DNA of 64,000 nt, from the NCBI RefSeq assembly GCF_007997005.1, contig NZ_VOSL01000048.1, positions 1 to 64,000 on the forward strand. The letters are read 5' to 3'. The translations under genes and the position numbers were made by a program. Below the pieces are notes generated by a model. That model was not told the DNA's origin, searched no databases, and saw only the letters and a program-made list of their open reading frames with translations. Shown here piece by piece: positions 48,846 to 59,329 of this stretch; position 1 is the stretch's first letter, and every line of letters begins with the position of its first letter. The stretch comes from Lujinxingia vulgaris. Its GTDB lineage: Bacteria; Myxococcota_A; Bradymonadia; Bradymonadales; Bradymonadaceae.

Positions 48846-49373
48846 TCAGAAGACGGTCAACGCGTGGTAGGGCACGCCGTGCAGCCGTTTCGAGCCCTCC
48901 AGAAAGCCCAGCTCCACCAGGAAGGCGCACTCCACCACCACCGCGCCGAGCTCCTGAACCAGGGCGACGGTGGCCCCACAGGTGCCTCCGGTGGCCAGCA
49001 GGTCATCGACCACGACCACGCGCTGGCCAGGCTTCAGCGCGTCGGTGTGCATCTCGACCCGGTCGGTGCCGTACTCCAGGGTGTAGTCCACGCCAATACG
49101 GTTGTAGGGGAGCTTTCCGGGCTTGCGAACCAGGGTCAGACCCACACCCAGCGCGTGAGCCAGCGCCGCGCCGAAGATAAAGCCGCGGCTCTCAATGCCG
49201 ACGACCGCGCTGATGTTCTGAGAGGCGTAGCGTTCGCGCCAGGCCTCAATGATCTCGCGGAAGAGCATCCCGTCGGCGAGCACCGGGGTGATGTCTTTAA
49301 AGATGATCCCCTCTTTGGGGAAGTCGGGCACATCGCGCAGGGTGCTGCGAACTTTGCTGACGAGATCAGACAT
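48846..49373 (-). CDS. apt: Adenine phosphoribosyltransferase
   Basis: A purine salvage enzyme that converts adenine and PRPP to AMP. The 175-residue sequence has FPKEGIIFKDITPVL, GIESRGFIFGAALAHALGVG, VRKPGKLPY, TLEYGTDRVEMHTDAL and the PRPP-binding loop VVVVDDLLATGGT, all in the right order. ATG 49373 is preceded by a GGAG at 7 bases and overlaps the end of surE by eight bases, so the two are translationally coupled. Cytosolic. Confidence 0.96.
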   Translation of the reverse strand: MSDLVSKVRSTLRDVPDFPKEGIIFKDITPVLADGMLFREIIEAWRERYASQNISAVVGIESRGFIFGAALAHALGVGLTLVRKPGKLPYNRIGVDYTLEYGTDRVEMHTDALKPGQRVVVVDDLLATGGTCGATVALVQELGAVVVECAFLVELGFLEGSKRLHGVPYHALTVF

Positions 49374-50166
49374 CGCTATCTCCGGGGGCGCCTTGTGAGC
49401 GGGGCTCGGCGTGAGGTTGGAGCGCGTCCCACTGACGCAGCTCATTAAGAAATCGGTAGTGGGTCAGATCGAGGTCGACCGGGCTCAAGCTGATATGCCC
49501 CTCGGCCACCGCGTTGCAATCGCTGCCGGGCATATCATCAAAGCCCAGCTCGGAGCCACCCAACCAGTAATAGGGCAGGTGACGGGGATCTTCTTTGGCG
49601 ACGACCTGGCGACCGTAGTTGCGTCGGCCCAGCTTGCTCACGCGGACGCCGGAGCTCGCGCTGAGCGCGGGGGGAAAGTTCACGTTGAGAAAGGAAGCCC
49701 GGGGCAAGCCCTCTTTCAGCGCGTCGGCGGCGATGCGCTGGACCCAGCTGGCGAGCAGCGCAGCATCCATCGCACCGCGGCCGGCCTGACTGAACGCGAT
49801 CGAGGGCACATCGGAGAGCGTCGCCTCAATGGCCGCGGCCACCGTGCCGCTGTAGAGGACATCATCGCCGAGGTTGGCCCCGTGGTTGATGCCGCTGACG
49901 CACAGGGCCGGTCGGCGGGGCAAGGCGTGGTTTAAGGCGATGTAGACGCAGTCGGTGGGCGTGCCGCTGACGGCGAACTGCTGTGGGGCACGCTCCCGGA
50001 TGCGCAGGGGCTGGCGCAGGCTGATCGCCCCGCTGACCGCGCTCTGCTCGGTGGCCGGGGCCACCACCCAGACCTCACCCAGCGCACGCATCGCGTCAGC
50101 GAGGATCGCGATGCCCGGAGCATCAATGCCGTCATCGTTGGAGACGAGGATCAGGGGGCGCGTCAC
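49366..50166 (-). CDS. surE: 5'/3'-nucleotidase SurE
   Basis: A metal-dependent survival-protein phosphatase that hydrolyses nucleoside monophosphates. The 266-residue protein starts with the metal-binding ILVSNDDGIDAPG, then VAPATEQSAVSGAIS, AVSGTPTDCVYIALNH, SGINHGANLGDDVLYSGTVAAAIE, and NVNFP, all SurE signatures. The start is taken as GTG 50166, which follows an AAGGA site; ATG 50202 is the alternative. Its coupling to apt points to nucleotide salvage. Confidence 0.94.
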   Translation of the reverse strand: MTRPLILVSNDDGIDAPGIAILADAMRALGEVWVVAPATEQSAVSGAISLRQPLRIRERAPQQFAVSGTPTDCVYIALNHALPRRPALCVSGINHGANLGDDVLYSGTVAAAIEATLSDVPSIAFSQAGRGAMDAALLASWVQRIAADALKEGLPRASFLNVNFPPALSASSGVRVSKLGRRNYGRQVVAKEDPRHLPYYWLGGSELGFDDMPGSDCNAVAEGHISLSPVDLDLTHYRFLNELRQWDALQPHAEPRSQGAPGDSDV

Positions 50167-50233
50167 AGGCTTCCTTTCGAGGTGGGGTGGCCGCACTACC
50201 ATGCCCTGGCATACTCTGCGGCCCTAAGGGGGC

Positions 50234-50857
50234 TCAGCCGCCCTGCCCCAGGGAAACTTTCATCAGGTAGAGCGCCTCGCGTGCGGCGTTGGCCACAAGC
50301 TGACTCTCCACCGGCTCGTCATCGACGGGCTTGATGGCTTTGTCGGGGCCGACCTCGAAGGAGTCCTTGAGGCTCAGGCCCACCAGCTGATCGAGAAACG
50401 CCGGGCGAGTCAGCTCCCGGGAGCCCCGGTAATCGAAGAGGCGCACGCGGCTCACTCGCCCGCGCGCGTCCACACCGATGCCCACCTCGATGCGCACGAC
50501 ATTGCCCTCGAGAAGTCGAGATTCCACGCGCGGATCGATGAAAAGCGCCACCCCGAGGAAGCGTCGTTTTCCCGACGACTCATCGACGGCGATGTAGAAC
50601 TCCGGGTTGCGATCTTCGGGGTAGAGCTCAAAACCGAGCTCTGCCTCGATCTGCGCGACCTCGGCGTCGGTGTAGCTGTCGCGTCGGCGCAGAAAGTCGG
50701 TGGCGTCGGGGAAGATCTCCTGGAGGTAACCCCGGGTGATCTCCCAGCTTCCGAAGGTCGCAAGGTGCGCCTCGGCCGGCGGAGGCTCAGCGAGCAGCAA
50801 CGCGCCACCAAGCACCACACCGGCGGCCAGACGCATCATCGTCGAGAGGTGTCCCAT
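50234..50857 (-). CDS. Exported FMN-binding-domain relative lacking the flavinylation motif
   Basis: A 207-residue protein with a signal peptide (MMRLAAGVVLGGALLLAEPPPAEA). The body has the order of periplasmic FMN-binding domains such as those of RnfG or NosR: LQEIFPDATDFLRR, TDAEVAQIEAELG, FYIAVDESSGKRRFLGVALFIDP, VRIEVGIGVDARGRVSRVRLFDYRGS. The C-terminal site where ApbE attaches FMN to Thr in S-G-A-T is replaced by EPVESQLVANAAREAL, so covalent flavin binding is unlikely. The function is unknown. It lies 20 bases after the coiled-coil gene and shortly before surE. Confidence 0.7.
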   Translation of the reverse strand: MGHLSTMMRLAAGVVLGGALLLAEPPPAEAHLATFGSWEITRGYLQEIFPDATDFLRRRDSYTDAEVAQIEAELGFELYPEDRNPEFYIAVDESSGKRRFLGVALFIDPRVESRLLEGNVVRIEVGIGVDARGRVSRVRLFDYRGSRELTRPAFLDQLVGLSLKDSFEVGPDKAIKPVDDEPVESQLVANAAREALYLMKVSLGQGG

Positions 50858-50877
50858 CACATCAACCCGGGCCTGAT

Positions 50878-51168
50878 TCAGCCCTCGTTATCGGTGTTCT
50901 TTTTTTGAGCGCGCTTGAGCGAGTCCACCTGCCGGTTGAGGCGGTCGAGCTCGCGTTTCATCGTGCGCAGATCGTCGCGGGTGGCCAGGTTGAAGCGCTT
51001 GGCGAACTCGTCGCGCTTCTCGTCCAGGCCGTTTTTAATCTCGAAGGAGGCGCGAAAGGCCTTGCTGACGCCCTTTTGCACCTTTTCGTTGTTCATGATC
51101 TTTTGCGCCGTGGGGCTCTGAAGCGCCTTGAGCGCGTTGTTGACGAGATCGTCTTTCCAGCTGGCCAT
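50878..51168 (-). CDS. Small coiled-coil protein, BMFP/UbiK-like
   Basis: A 96-residue protein: an amphipathic N-terminal half (KDDLVNNALKALQSPTAQKIMNNEKVQKGVSKAF) and a strongly heptad-patterned C-terminus (ATRDDLRTMKRELDRLNRQVDSLKRAQKK). The ending resembles the coiled coil of the UbiK/BMFP family, whose consensus runs SREEF-L-L-LE-I-LE, but the rest does not align clearly, so this is a guess at the fold, not the function. AGGAG precedes ATG 51168. The open frame continues to 51750 but the extension is not protein-like. It opens the minus-strand operon. Confidence 0.75.
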   Translation of the reverse strand: MASWKDDLVNNALKALQSPTAQKIMNNEKVQKGVSKAFRASFEIKNGLDEKRDEFAKRFNLATRDDLRTMKRELDRLNRQVDSLKRAQKKNTDNEG

Positions 51169-51689
51169 GGTCTCGCTCCTGGGAGGTGATCGGGTACCCG
51201 AAAGTCTGCCGCGCCGGGCGGCGTATTCGGCGCTGAACATTGCCCTGAGCCCCCCAAAAGTCAAGGCGGCGAGGCGCGAGTTCGCGGTCCCCCCGCACGT
51301 GCCGGCACACCCTGCGAGGCGCACGAGCGCGGGTTTTGTATGGCGAGCGCCGCGGGGCTCGTTGCAGTCAACACATACTATCCCCTTGATGATTTCAAGG
51401 CCGGCCCCGACTCCGGACGGAACGCCCGGCATGCCCCCCGACTTTCGATGCGAACGCGAGACGTCCATCCGACGAGTTCCACCCTGGGGCTGGCGTGGCG
51501 CGGCGACAGCACCTCCCGCGCCTGGTTGCGCGGCCGGCGACAGTGGAAACAGCCGCTGATGTTGAAGACGTCGGCTGGCCATCGGGTCGCCGGCGCTTTG
51601 ATTTTGTGCGTCGATTCGGATAATCCAACGGGGGGCAAGCAGCCGGCGTGTCGCCGCGTTGCCAGGCAACTCTTCAGAGCATCTGGGAC
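51169..51689. other. Divergent intergenic region
   Basis: About 520 bases separate the divergent coiled-coil gene and the transglycosylase gene. Open frames on both strands here have no convincing composition. Two items are visible: a CCTTGA/TCAAGG inverted repeat with a 5-base spacer (51384-51400), which could be an operator, and a promoter-like pair at 51597-51624. No RNA gene was recognised. Confidence 0.5.
51597..51624 (+). promoter_or_regulatory. Putative promoter of the AsmA-like/GT51 gene
   Basis: GATAAT (51619-51624, five of six matches) is preceded by TTTGAT (51597-51602) at a 16-base spacing, or TTGATT at 15. It is 66 bases upstream of ATG 51690. Motif evidence only. Confidence 0.35.
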
Positions 51690-54600
51690 ATGATGACCAA
51701 CGACACTGCTGGCGGGGTCGGCGGCCGCACAAGCGCCGGCAGGCTTCCAAAACTCGTGGGGGGCGCGCTCATCGCCCTTTTGCTGCTCGGGGTGGGGGCC
51801 TGGCTGATGGCTCCGAAGATGGCGCGGCGCGTGCTGGACTCCCAGCTGGAGCGGGTGGAAGCACGCAGCGGCCTGGCCATCACAAGCGGGGCTTTAGAGA
51901 CGCGTGGCTTGAGCGGTGTGTCCCTGCGCGATCTTGAAGTGGTCATTCCTGGCGAGGCGACGCCGGTGGTCACCGTTGAGCGCGCGGACGTCTCACTGGG
52001 CCTGCTCGCTGCGGTGAGAGGGGATCGCGCCATCAGCGCGCTGACGCTTCAGGGCGTGCGGGTTGCGCTGAGCTTTGATGACGAGGGCCGTCACACCGTG
52101 GCGCGCATCCTGGCGTTGAAGGGTGGCGAGGACGCCGGTGAGACCGGCGACGACACCGAAGGGCCTCGCGATCTGGAGGCGCTGGCGGCACGTATTCAGG
52201 AGCGCGCGTTGCGTCACTTCGGCGGGCGCTTTCCGCAGGTGGAGGTGCGCGACCTGCAGGTCGACTTTGCCGATGCGGAGACCCCGTCGCGCTGGCCTCT
52301 GACGCAGCTTAAGAGCGAGCTTGCGACGCTGGAGAGCGGTGAGACACACGCTCCCTTTGAGACTGAACTGCAGCTGGTGCCCAACCCCGATCATGGGTTG
52401 AGCCTGCCGGCCACCATCACTCTGAGCGGGGCGCTGGCCCTGCCTTTGACCCGAAGCTCGGTCGACGTGAGCTTCTCCGAGGCGCTGCGGGCCCGGGCGC
52501 CGGCCCCTTACGACTTTATCGAAGTGAGCCTCAAGGGGGCGGCGGTTACCGACGACTTCGGCGTGGCGCTGCGGGCGCTGACGCTGCGCAACCGACTGGA
52601 GCCCGGTGAGGCGCCGATCTTTGAAGCCGCCCTGGCGAGCCTGGCGCTGGAGGGCTGGCCGGCGCGCCCGAGCGAGGTGACGTTGCAGGAGCTGCGCGTG
52701 GAGCAGCCTCACCTTCGGCTGAGCTATGCCGCCCACGGCGCTTCTAACCTGGGCGATCTCGATGCCCTCCTGCGTCGAGGTGTCGCGAAGCGCAGCGTGC
52801 GCACCGCCCGGGAGGTCGCCCGGGAGCTGGCGGAACGCGCCATCGCAGACGCCGCCGAAGAGGATACCACCGATTCTGCTCCTGCCGCTGAAGACCTCGA
52901 CGCGCTGGCAGCGCAACCCACCGCGGATACGACGAAGCCCACCGGCCCCTCCATGCGCGAGCTGCTCACCGAGAGGTTGCCTCAGCGCATCAAAGTCAGC
53001 GACGTGACCATCGAGGTGGTTGACCCCAGGCCCCACCCCAACCTCAACGCTCCTCTTGAGCGTTTTGCGCTGCGAGGTGGCGAGCTCGACGTGGATCACC
53101 GGCCGATTCAGGGGCAGATCGAGCTCAAAGCCCTCGCGCGCATCGAGGGTGCTGACCCGCCCGCCCGCGTCGACGTGGCGCTCGACCTCCCTTACCGAAA
53201 GGGGGGCTGGGAGGCCAACGTCGACATCGAAGAGTTGGAGCTCTCCCAGCTCGCGCAGCTCGGCGGGCAGCGCGTCGCCAGCCGACTTTTTGGCGGCCGG
53301 GTCAACGCGACCCTCGATCTCGGAGAGGGCGAGCAACGCGGTCGCACCTCCTTTGAAGGCATGTTCGCGCTGGACGGCTTTCGCGCCTTCTTGAGTCCGG
53401 TCGCCGCCGATCCGATCGAGCTTGGTGAGGCCAGCCTGGCGCTCAAAGGCTACCTCGATCCGAAGGCGGCCATCCCGACGGCGCGACTGCTCAAAGCAAA
53501 CGAGCCCGAGCTTGCCGACGACAGTGAGGAAGGCAGCGACGACGAGTTTCCCGCGCCACCGGAGCGCGGCGCCTTCGTCATTGAAGAGGGCAAAGCCCGC
53601 CACCGCGACGCCAGCGCCGACTTCCAGCTGGCGATCTACGGCCTCGACGGCATCGACCGCCGCCCCAACCGCCTCGACCTGACCATCGCGATGGACCCCA
53701 CGCCGGTGCAGACCCTGGTCGACGCGATCCCCTCGGCCATCCTCGGCCCGCTGGCGGGCATGCGCCTCTCGGGCACCTTCGGCTGGAACTTCGCCATGGA
53801 AGTGCCCCTCTACGACGCCGGGCGCATGCAGTGGGAAGCCACCCCGGAGCTCCTCAATCTGGAGGTGATGCATCTGCCCGAGGAGGTCGACGTCTACAAA
53901 CTCTTCGAGCGTTTTGAGCACACCATCGAAGACACCTGGGAGGTTAAAGCGTATCGGCGCACGCGCACACTGACCTACCGCCGCGACATCATCATCCCGA
54001 AGATGCGCCCCACCCCCGCGCCCTGGCTGGTCGAAAACGCCGGCATCCCCCTGGAGGAGCTCGACCTTCGCCGGCGCGAGCGCGGCTGGCCCGAAGTCCC
54101 GCCGTGGTCCCCGGGGCTGGGCATCCCTCGCCAGGCCATCGACTCCCCGGAGTACTGGCTCACCCGGCACGCCACCTCTCAGGCCGCCCCGCTCCCCTGG
54201 ACACCGCGTGCGGAGCCGGTCAGCGCGCTGGAGTCCTTCTTTGGTGAGTGGAGCCCGCAGCCCTCACCCGAGGTCCCGCGCTGGGAAGCCCCGTCCTCGC
54301 ACCACCGCAGAAGCGAACAGACCATCGACACCGAGCGCTACGGTGACTACGTCTACGTGCCCCTGCACCATATCTCGCCCTATATGGTGCGGGCGATCCT
54401 GACGACGGAAGATAACTCCTTCTTTGATCACCCCGGATTTAACTTCTACGCCATCAAGCAGTCGGTCGCCGCCAACCTGCGCGCCGGGCGCTTCGTGCGC
54501 GGCGCGAGCACCATCTCAATGCAGCTCGCCAAAAACCTCTTTCTGGACCGCGAAAAAGTGCTGGCGCGCAAGTTCCAGGAAGCCACCCTGGTATGGTTAA

Positions 54601-55088
54601 TGGAGAGCGTCGCCGACATCCCCAAAGAGCGGCTGCTGGAGATCTACCTCAACATCATCGAGTACGGCCCCGGCGTCTTTGGCATCCACGAGGCCGCAGT
54701 CCACTACTTTGGCAAGCGCCCCGACGCACTGAGCATTGGCGAGGTGGCCTGGCTGGTAAGCATCATTCCCGGGCCCAAGCGTTACCACTCCTACTACGAC
54801 CGCGGCGAGATCTCGCCGGCGTGGTTCCGCCGCATGGGTCGCTACATCCGCGCGATGGAGACCCGCGAGCGCATCACCCCTGAGGAGATGGAGCTCGCCC
54901 TGGCCGCGCCGCCGGCCTTCCATATCCCGCAGGATGGCGAGCCGATCTTCCGCGCTGATTATGAGCGCGAGAACCCTCCCCCACCCCCGGAAGTCCCCGA
55001 GGGCGCCGGCGAAGGGGTTGAGGAGCTGGGCGCCGAGCCTACGCTTGAGCCCGCGGAAGATCGCGGCTTTATGCGTCTTTTTGAGTGA
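51690..55088 (+). CDS. AsmA-like domain fused to a GT51 peptidoglycan transglycosylase
   Basis: A 1132-residue inner-membrane protein. One helix near the N-terminus (LVGGALIALLLLGVGAWLM) is followed by about 730 residues resembling AsmA/TamB-type repeats (VEARSGLAITSGALETRGLSGVSLRDLEVVIPG, RADVSLGLLAA), an acidic linker, and a C-terminal GT51 domain (about 885-1090). The latter shows the catalytic Glu in ILTTEDNSFFDHPG (about E907), RGASTISMQLAKNLFL, and RLLEIYLNIIEYGPGVFGI-AA-YFGK, so it is expected to polymerise glycan strands from lipid II. No transpeptidase domain follows. The C-terminus is Glu/Pro-rich. ATG 51693 and 51648 are alternatives. Confidence 0.85.
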   Translation: MMTNDTAGGVGGRTSAGRLPKLVGGALIALLLLGVGAWLMAPKMARRVLDSQLERVEARSGLAITSGALETRGLSGVSLRDLEVVIPGEATPVVTVERADVSLGLLAAVRGDRAISALTLQGVRVALSFDDEGRHTVARILALKGGEDAGETGDDTEGPRDLEALAARIQERALRHFGGRFPQVEVRDLQVDFADAETPSRWPLTQLKSELATLESGETHAPFETELQLVPNPDHGLSLPATITLSGALALPLTRSSVDVSFSEALRARAPAPYDFIEVSLKGAAVTDDFGVALRALTLRNRLEPGEAPIFEAALASLALEGWPARPSEVTLQELRVEQPHLRLSYAAHGASNLGDLDALLRRGVAKRSVRTAREVARELAERAIADAAEEDTTDSAPAAEDLDALAAQPTADTTKPTGPSMRELLTERLPQRIKVSDVTIEVVDPRPHPNLNAPLERFALRGGELDVDHRPIQGQIELKALARIEGADPPARVDVALDLPYRKGGWEANVDIEELELSQLAQLGGQRVASRLFGGRVNATLDLGEGEQRGRTSFEGMFALDGFRAFLSPVAADPIELGEASLALKGYLDPKAAIPTARLLKANEPELADDSEEGSDDEFPAPPERGAFVIEEGKARHRDASADFQLAIYGLDGIDRRPNRLDLTIAMDPTPVQTLVDAIPSAILGPLAGMRLSGTFGWNFAMEVPLYDAGRMQWEATPELLNLEVMHLPEEVDVYKLFERFEHTIEDTWEVKAYRRTRTLTYRRDIIIPKMRPTPAPWLVENAGIPLEELDLRRRERGWPEVPPWSPGLGIPRQAIDSPEYWLTRHATSQAAPLPWTPRAEPVSALESFFGEWSPQPSPEVPRWEAPSSHHRRSEQTIDTERYGDYVYVPLHHISPYMVRAILTTEDNSFFDHPGFNFYAIKQSVAANLRAGRFVRGASTISMQLAKNLFLDREKVLARKFQEATLVWLMESVADIPKERLLEIYLNIIEYGPGVFGIHEAAVHYFGKRPDALSIGEVAWLVSIIPGPKRYHSYYDRGEISPAWFRRMGRYIRAMETRERITPEEMELALAAPPAFHIPQDGEPIFRADYERENPPPPPEVPEGAGEGVEELGAEPTLEPAEDRGFMRLFE

Positions 55089-55169
55089 TCTGGCGGAATA
55101 GCACGTCGGAATCAGCGCCTTGCTGCATCTGGCGGTTGTCGCCTTCCCCCCTTTTGCTAAGCTGAGTCC

Positions 55170-57260
55170 ATGGCACCGACGTTATCGCCCGACCCCAACC
55201 TGGCCCCCGCGCTCCTTAAGCTGCTCGATCGGCTTGAGCGCCGCGTACGCTCGCAGCGCGCCGTCGCCTCGGCCGCCGCCGGCGCTTGCCTGGCGCTGAT
55301 GCTAAGCGCCGTGGGCGTGGCCGCGTTGCGGACGCAATGGATCGATCCGACGCTCTGGTGGACGGTACCGCTGGCCGCGGGACTGCTCATCGTCGCCGCA
55401 GCGCTGTGGGGCTGGCGCCGTGCGGTGGACCGCATCGCCATCGCCCAGCACATCGACCGTCATTACGATCTGCACGATCGCATCTCCACCGCGCTGAGCC
55501 TGGCGATGAGCCCCCCGCAGGATGCGGCCGGGCAGGCATTTGCCCGCGCCCAGGCCGCCGACGCGCTCACCTACCTCGACCGCATCGATCTTCGCGAGGC
55601 CACGCCCTGGCAGCGCCCCGCCGACACCACCCTGCTGGCGGCCTGCGCCCTGGTGACCATCGGCGTGGGGATTGTGCCGCTGCCCGACCACCGGGGCACG
55701 CTCCCCCCTCCCTTTGAGGTTCGCTACGAGGCCTTTGTCGACGACGCCACCCTGGCCCTCGAGCGCGACCGCATCGCCGCGCTCCGAGAGGCCCTCGGCG
55801 ACGATCCCGACCCGCAGGCCGAGGCGATGCTCGACGCGATGGAAGAGCTCCTCGACCGCGCCGAAGCACGCACCATCTCGCAGCGTGAGTTCCTGGAAGA
55901 GATTGAGAAGATCGAGACTCAACTCGACGCCGCCGACGAGGTCATCGCGCAAGAGCTTGAGACGCTCAGCCGCACTCTGGCGGACGCTGCGCAGGAGCTC
56001 GCCAGCGAAAACGCCGAGGCACTGGCCGAGGAGCCCGCCCTCAAAGAAGCGATCGACGCCCTGGCCAACAACGACCTCGCCACGGCCAGCGAGGCCCTCG
56101 AAACACTCGCGGAGTCCATCCAGGAAGAGGGCATCTCGCCGGAGCGCGCCGAACGCCTGGCGGAGCTCCTGGAGACCTTCTCCGACAAGCTCAACGCCGA
56201 AGATGAACGTCTGCAAGATCTCGTCGAAAAGCACCGCGACGCGCTCGAGAAGCTCGCCGAACAGTTCGGCGACGAGGGCAACCTCACCGAAGAGCAGCAG
56301 GCGCTGCTCGATGAGGCCGAAGAGATGCTCTCCAACGCCGAGAACGCCCGTGAAGAGTTCGACACCTCCGAGGCCAAAAACCAACTCGAGCGCCTCTCCC
56401 GCGACCTCGACGAAGTCGTCAACGAATACCTGGCCGAGGCCAAAGGCAGCGAAGACGGCGACGAGGGCATCGCCGGCCAGGCCGAAGAAAACCGCGGCGA
56501 TCGCCCCGACTACCGCAACGAAGTAAGCCGCAAGATGGAAGACGCCTCCGAGCAGCTCTCCGAGGCCGGCGAGCAGCAATCCTCACAGCAACAGCGCGAA
56601 GAGATCCGACGCCAGATGCAGGAGATGCGCGAGAGCATGTCACGCGGCACCGGCGAGGCCAGCGAAGAGGAGCAACGGCGCGGCGATCAGGTCGAAGACT
56701 TCATGGAGCGCGCCCGCGGAGAGTCCGAAGCTCGCGACGACGCGCAGCTCGACCAGGAGCGTGCTCAACAGCAGGGAGAGCCCGGCGAAGCCGGCCAGGA
56801 TGGCGAGCAGAAGCCCGGCGCCGAGGCCGAACAAGCGCAGGGCGAAGAAGGCGAAGCTCAAAACCCGGGGCAACCCGGCGGCGGGGAGCCTCCTCCCGGC
56901 GGCGAAGGCGGCCAGGCGAACTCGGAAGGGGAAACGAACGATGGCGAATACCGCCCCGGCGAGAGCGACGCCCCGGGCGGCGACGGCCCCGACGAGCAGG
57001 CGCAGGGCTCGGGCGAGACTGAGCTCGATGGCGAACGCGTCCAGGAGCAGGCTCAGGGCCAGGAGAACTCCTCGGGCAAGTCCCGCGCCGAGATCATCCG
57101 CGGGGCCAGCGAAGAGGGCTTCGCCTCGGCCGAGTACCAGGAGGTCTACGCCGACTATGAGTCCGTGGCCGAAGAGGTCATGGAGCGCGAAAACGTGCCC
57201 GACGGCTACCGCTTCTTTATCAAACGCTACTTTCAACTGATCCGGCCCCAGCAGCCTTAA
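55170..57260 (+). CDS. Membrane/coiled-coil protein with a long acidic Gln/Gly-rich tail, heading the MoxR cluster
   Basis: A 696-residue protein. Two membrane helices near the start (about 35-55 and 63-82) and a third near 150-170 precede a very long Glu- and Ala-rich coiled coil (about 185-470), an acidic Gln/Gly/Pro low-complexity region (about 470-645), and a short conserved-looking end (AEYQEVYADYESVAEEVMERENVPDGYRFFIKRYFQLIRP). This matches the DUF4175-like proteins that often head MoxR-DUF58-VWA operons. The C-terminal YRFFIKRYF stretch is the recognisable part. Its function is unknown; the position suggests an envelope-linked substrate or partner of the MoxR machine. Confidence 0.75.
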   Translation: MAPTLSPDPNLAPALLKLLDRLERRVRSQRAVASAAAGACLALMLSAVGVAALRTQWIDPTLWWTVPLAAGLLIVAAALWGWRRAVDRIAIAQHIDRHYDLHDRISTALSLAMSPPQDAAGQAFARAQAADALTYLDRIDLREATPWQRPADTTLLAACALVTIGVGIVPLPDHRGTLPPPFEVRYEAFVDDATLALERDRIAALREALGDDPDPQAEAMLDAMEELLDRAEARTISQREFLEEIEKIETQLDAADEVIAQELETLSRTLADAAQELASENAEALAEEPALKEAIDALANNDLATASEALETLAESIQEEGISPERAERLAELLETFSDKLNAEDERLQDLVEKHRDALEKLAEQFGDEGNLTEEQQALLDEAEEMLSNAENAREEFDTSEAKNQLERLSRDLDEVVNEYLAEAKGSEDGDEGIAGQAEENRGDRPDYRNEVSRKMEDASEQLSEAGEQQSSQQQREEIRRQMQEMRESMSRGTGEASEEEQRRGDQVEDFMERARGESEARDDAQLDQERAQQQGEPGEAGQDGEQKPGAEAEQAQGEEGEAQNPGQPGGGEPPPGGEGGQANSEGETNDGEYRPGESDAPGGDGPDEQAQGSGETELDGERVQEQAQGQENSSGKSRAEIIRGASEEGFASAEYQEVYADYESVAEEVMERENVPDGYRFFIKRYFQLIRPQQP

Positions 57261-57303
57261 GCGGCCGCTTTGCGCCTTTCCACGTCTCTGGAGACTCCGT
57301 CTT

Positions 57304-58317
<1,014 letters not shown>

Positions 58318-58410
58318 TACATCTCCGGCTCGATGACGGGTGCGCCCAGATCGCTTTTTCTTTTCATGTCTTCGCAAACGCTCGTTTCCCTCGCCCAGCT
58401 GTGAGTCCCC

Positions 58411-59316
58411 GTGGCCAAGCCATCTCGCCAACATCCCGACGACGCGCGCTTCGACGATGAGTTCTTAAAAAAGCTCGATTACCTCTACATCGTCTCGCGC
58501 AAGATGGCCGCCAGCGGCCAGCGCGCCAAACGTCAGAAGAAGATCGTGGGCTCTGGCCTCGACTTCGCGGACTACCGCGTCTACTCGCCAGGCGACGACG
58601 TGAAGAGTCTGGACTGGCGCGTCTACAGCCGCACCGAACGCCTCTTCTTAAAGCTCTACGAAGAAGAAGAGGATCTGCACATCTACTTTCTGGTCGACGC
58701 CAGCCGCTCGATGCACCTGGGCCAGCCCAACAAATGGAACTACGCCCGCCAGGTGGCCGCCGCGCTGGCCTACATCGGGCTGAGCAACCTGGACCGCGTC
58801 AGCATCATCCCCTTCTCCTCGAAGGTTGAGGGGCGCCTTCCTCCGGCCAAGGGCAAGGCGCAGATCTTTAAGATCTTCAACTTCCTCGATGCCTGTGATG
58901 CCGGCGAACACACCTCGCTTCGCCAGGCCTTTAAGACCTTTGTCAGTCAGAACAAACGCCGCGGCCTGGCCGTAGTCATCTCCGACTTCTACGACCCGGA
59001 CGGCATCGAAGAGGGGCTCAACGCGCTGCGCTACCATCGCTTTGAACCGATGGTCATTCAGCTCTTTGATGAGCGCGAGCTCAACCTGGACTTCCATGGC
59101 GAGGTTCAGATCGTGGACTGTGAGACCGATGAGGCCCGCGACATCACGGTGACCCCGGCGATGCTCAAGGCCTACCGCGAGGTCTTTGAGGAGTTCTGCA
59201 CCGAGCTTGAGGGCTATTGTAAGAGCCGGCAGATCCTCTACTTCCGCGCCCCGATTCAGCAGCCTTTTGATGAGCTGATTCTGCGGGTCTTCCGGGCCGG
59301 AGGTTTTCTGAAATGA
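58411..59316 (+). CDS. DUF58 family protein (VWA-like)
   Basis: A 301-residue cytosolic protein. The DUF58 signature GSGLDFADYRVYSPGDDVKSLDWRVYSRTERLFLKLYEEE is present, followed by a VWA-like MIDAS (VDASRSM) and, towards the end, VISDFYDPDGIEEGL. DUF58 proteins always sit beside moxR and are presumed partners of its ATPase. The start is GTG 58411, 93 bases after moxR; no ATG in frame is nearer. Confidence 0.9.
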   Translation: MAKPSRQHPDDARFDDEFLKKLDYLYIVSRKMAASGQRAKRQKKIVGSGLDFADYRVYSPGDDVKSLDWRVYSRTERLFLKLYEEEEDLHIYFLVDASRSMHLGQPNKWNYARQVAAALAYIGLSNLDRVSIIPFSSKVEGRLPPAKGKAQIFKIFNFLDACDAGEHTSLRQAFKTFVSQNKRRGLAVVISDFYDPDGIEEGLNALRYHRFEPMVIQLFDERELNLDFHGEVQIVDCETDEARDITVTPAMLKAYREVFEEFCTELEGYCKSRQILYFRAPIQQPFDELILRVFRAGGFLK

Positions 59317-59329
59317 AGGGGAGTCGTTG

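Noticed and set aside
51340-51693. Possible 117-residue gene in the divergent region
   Set aside because: The sequence has no hydrophobic core or recognisable motif, overlaps antisense frames of equal quality and has no ribosome site.
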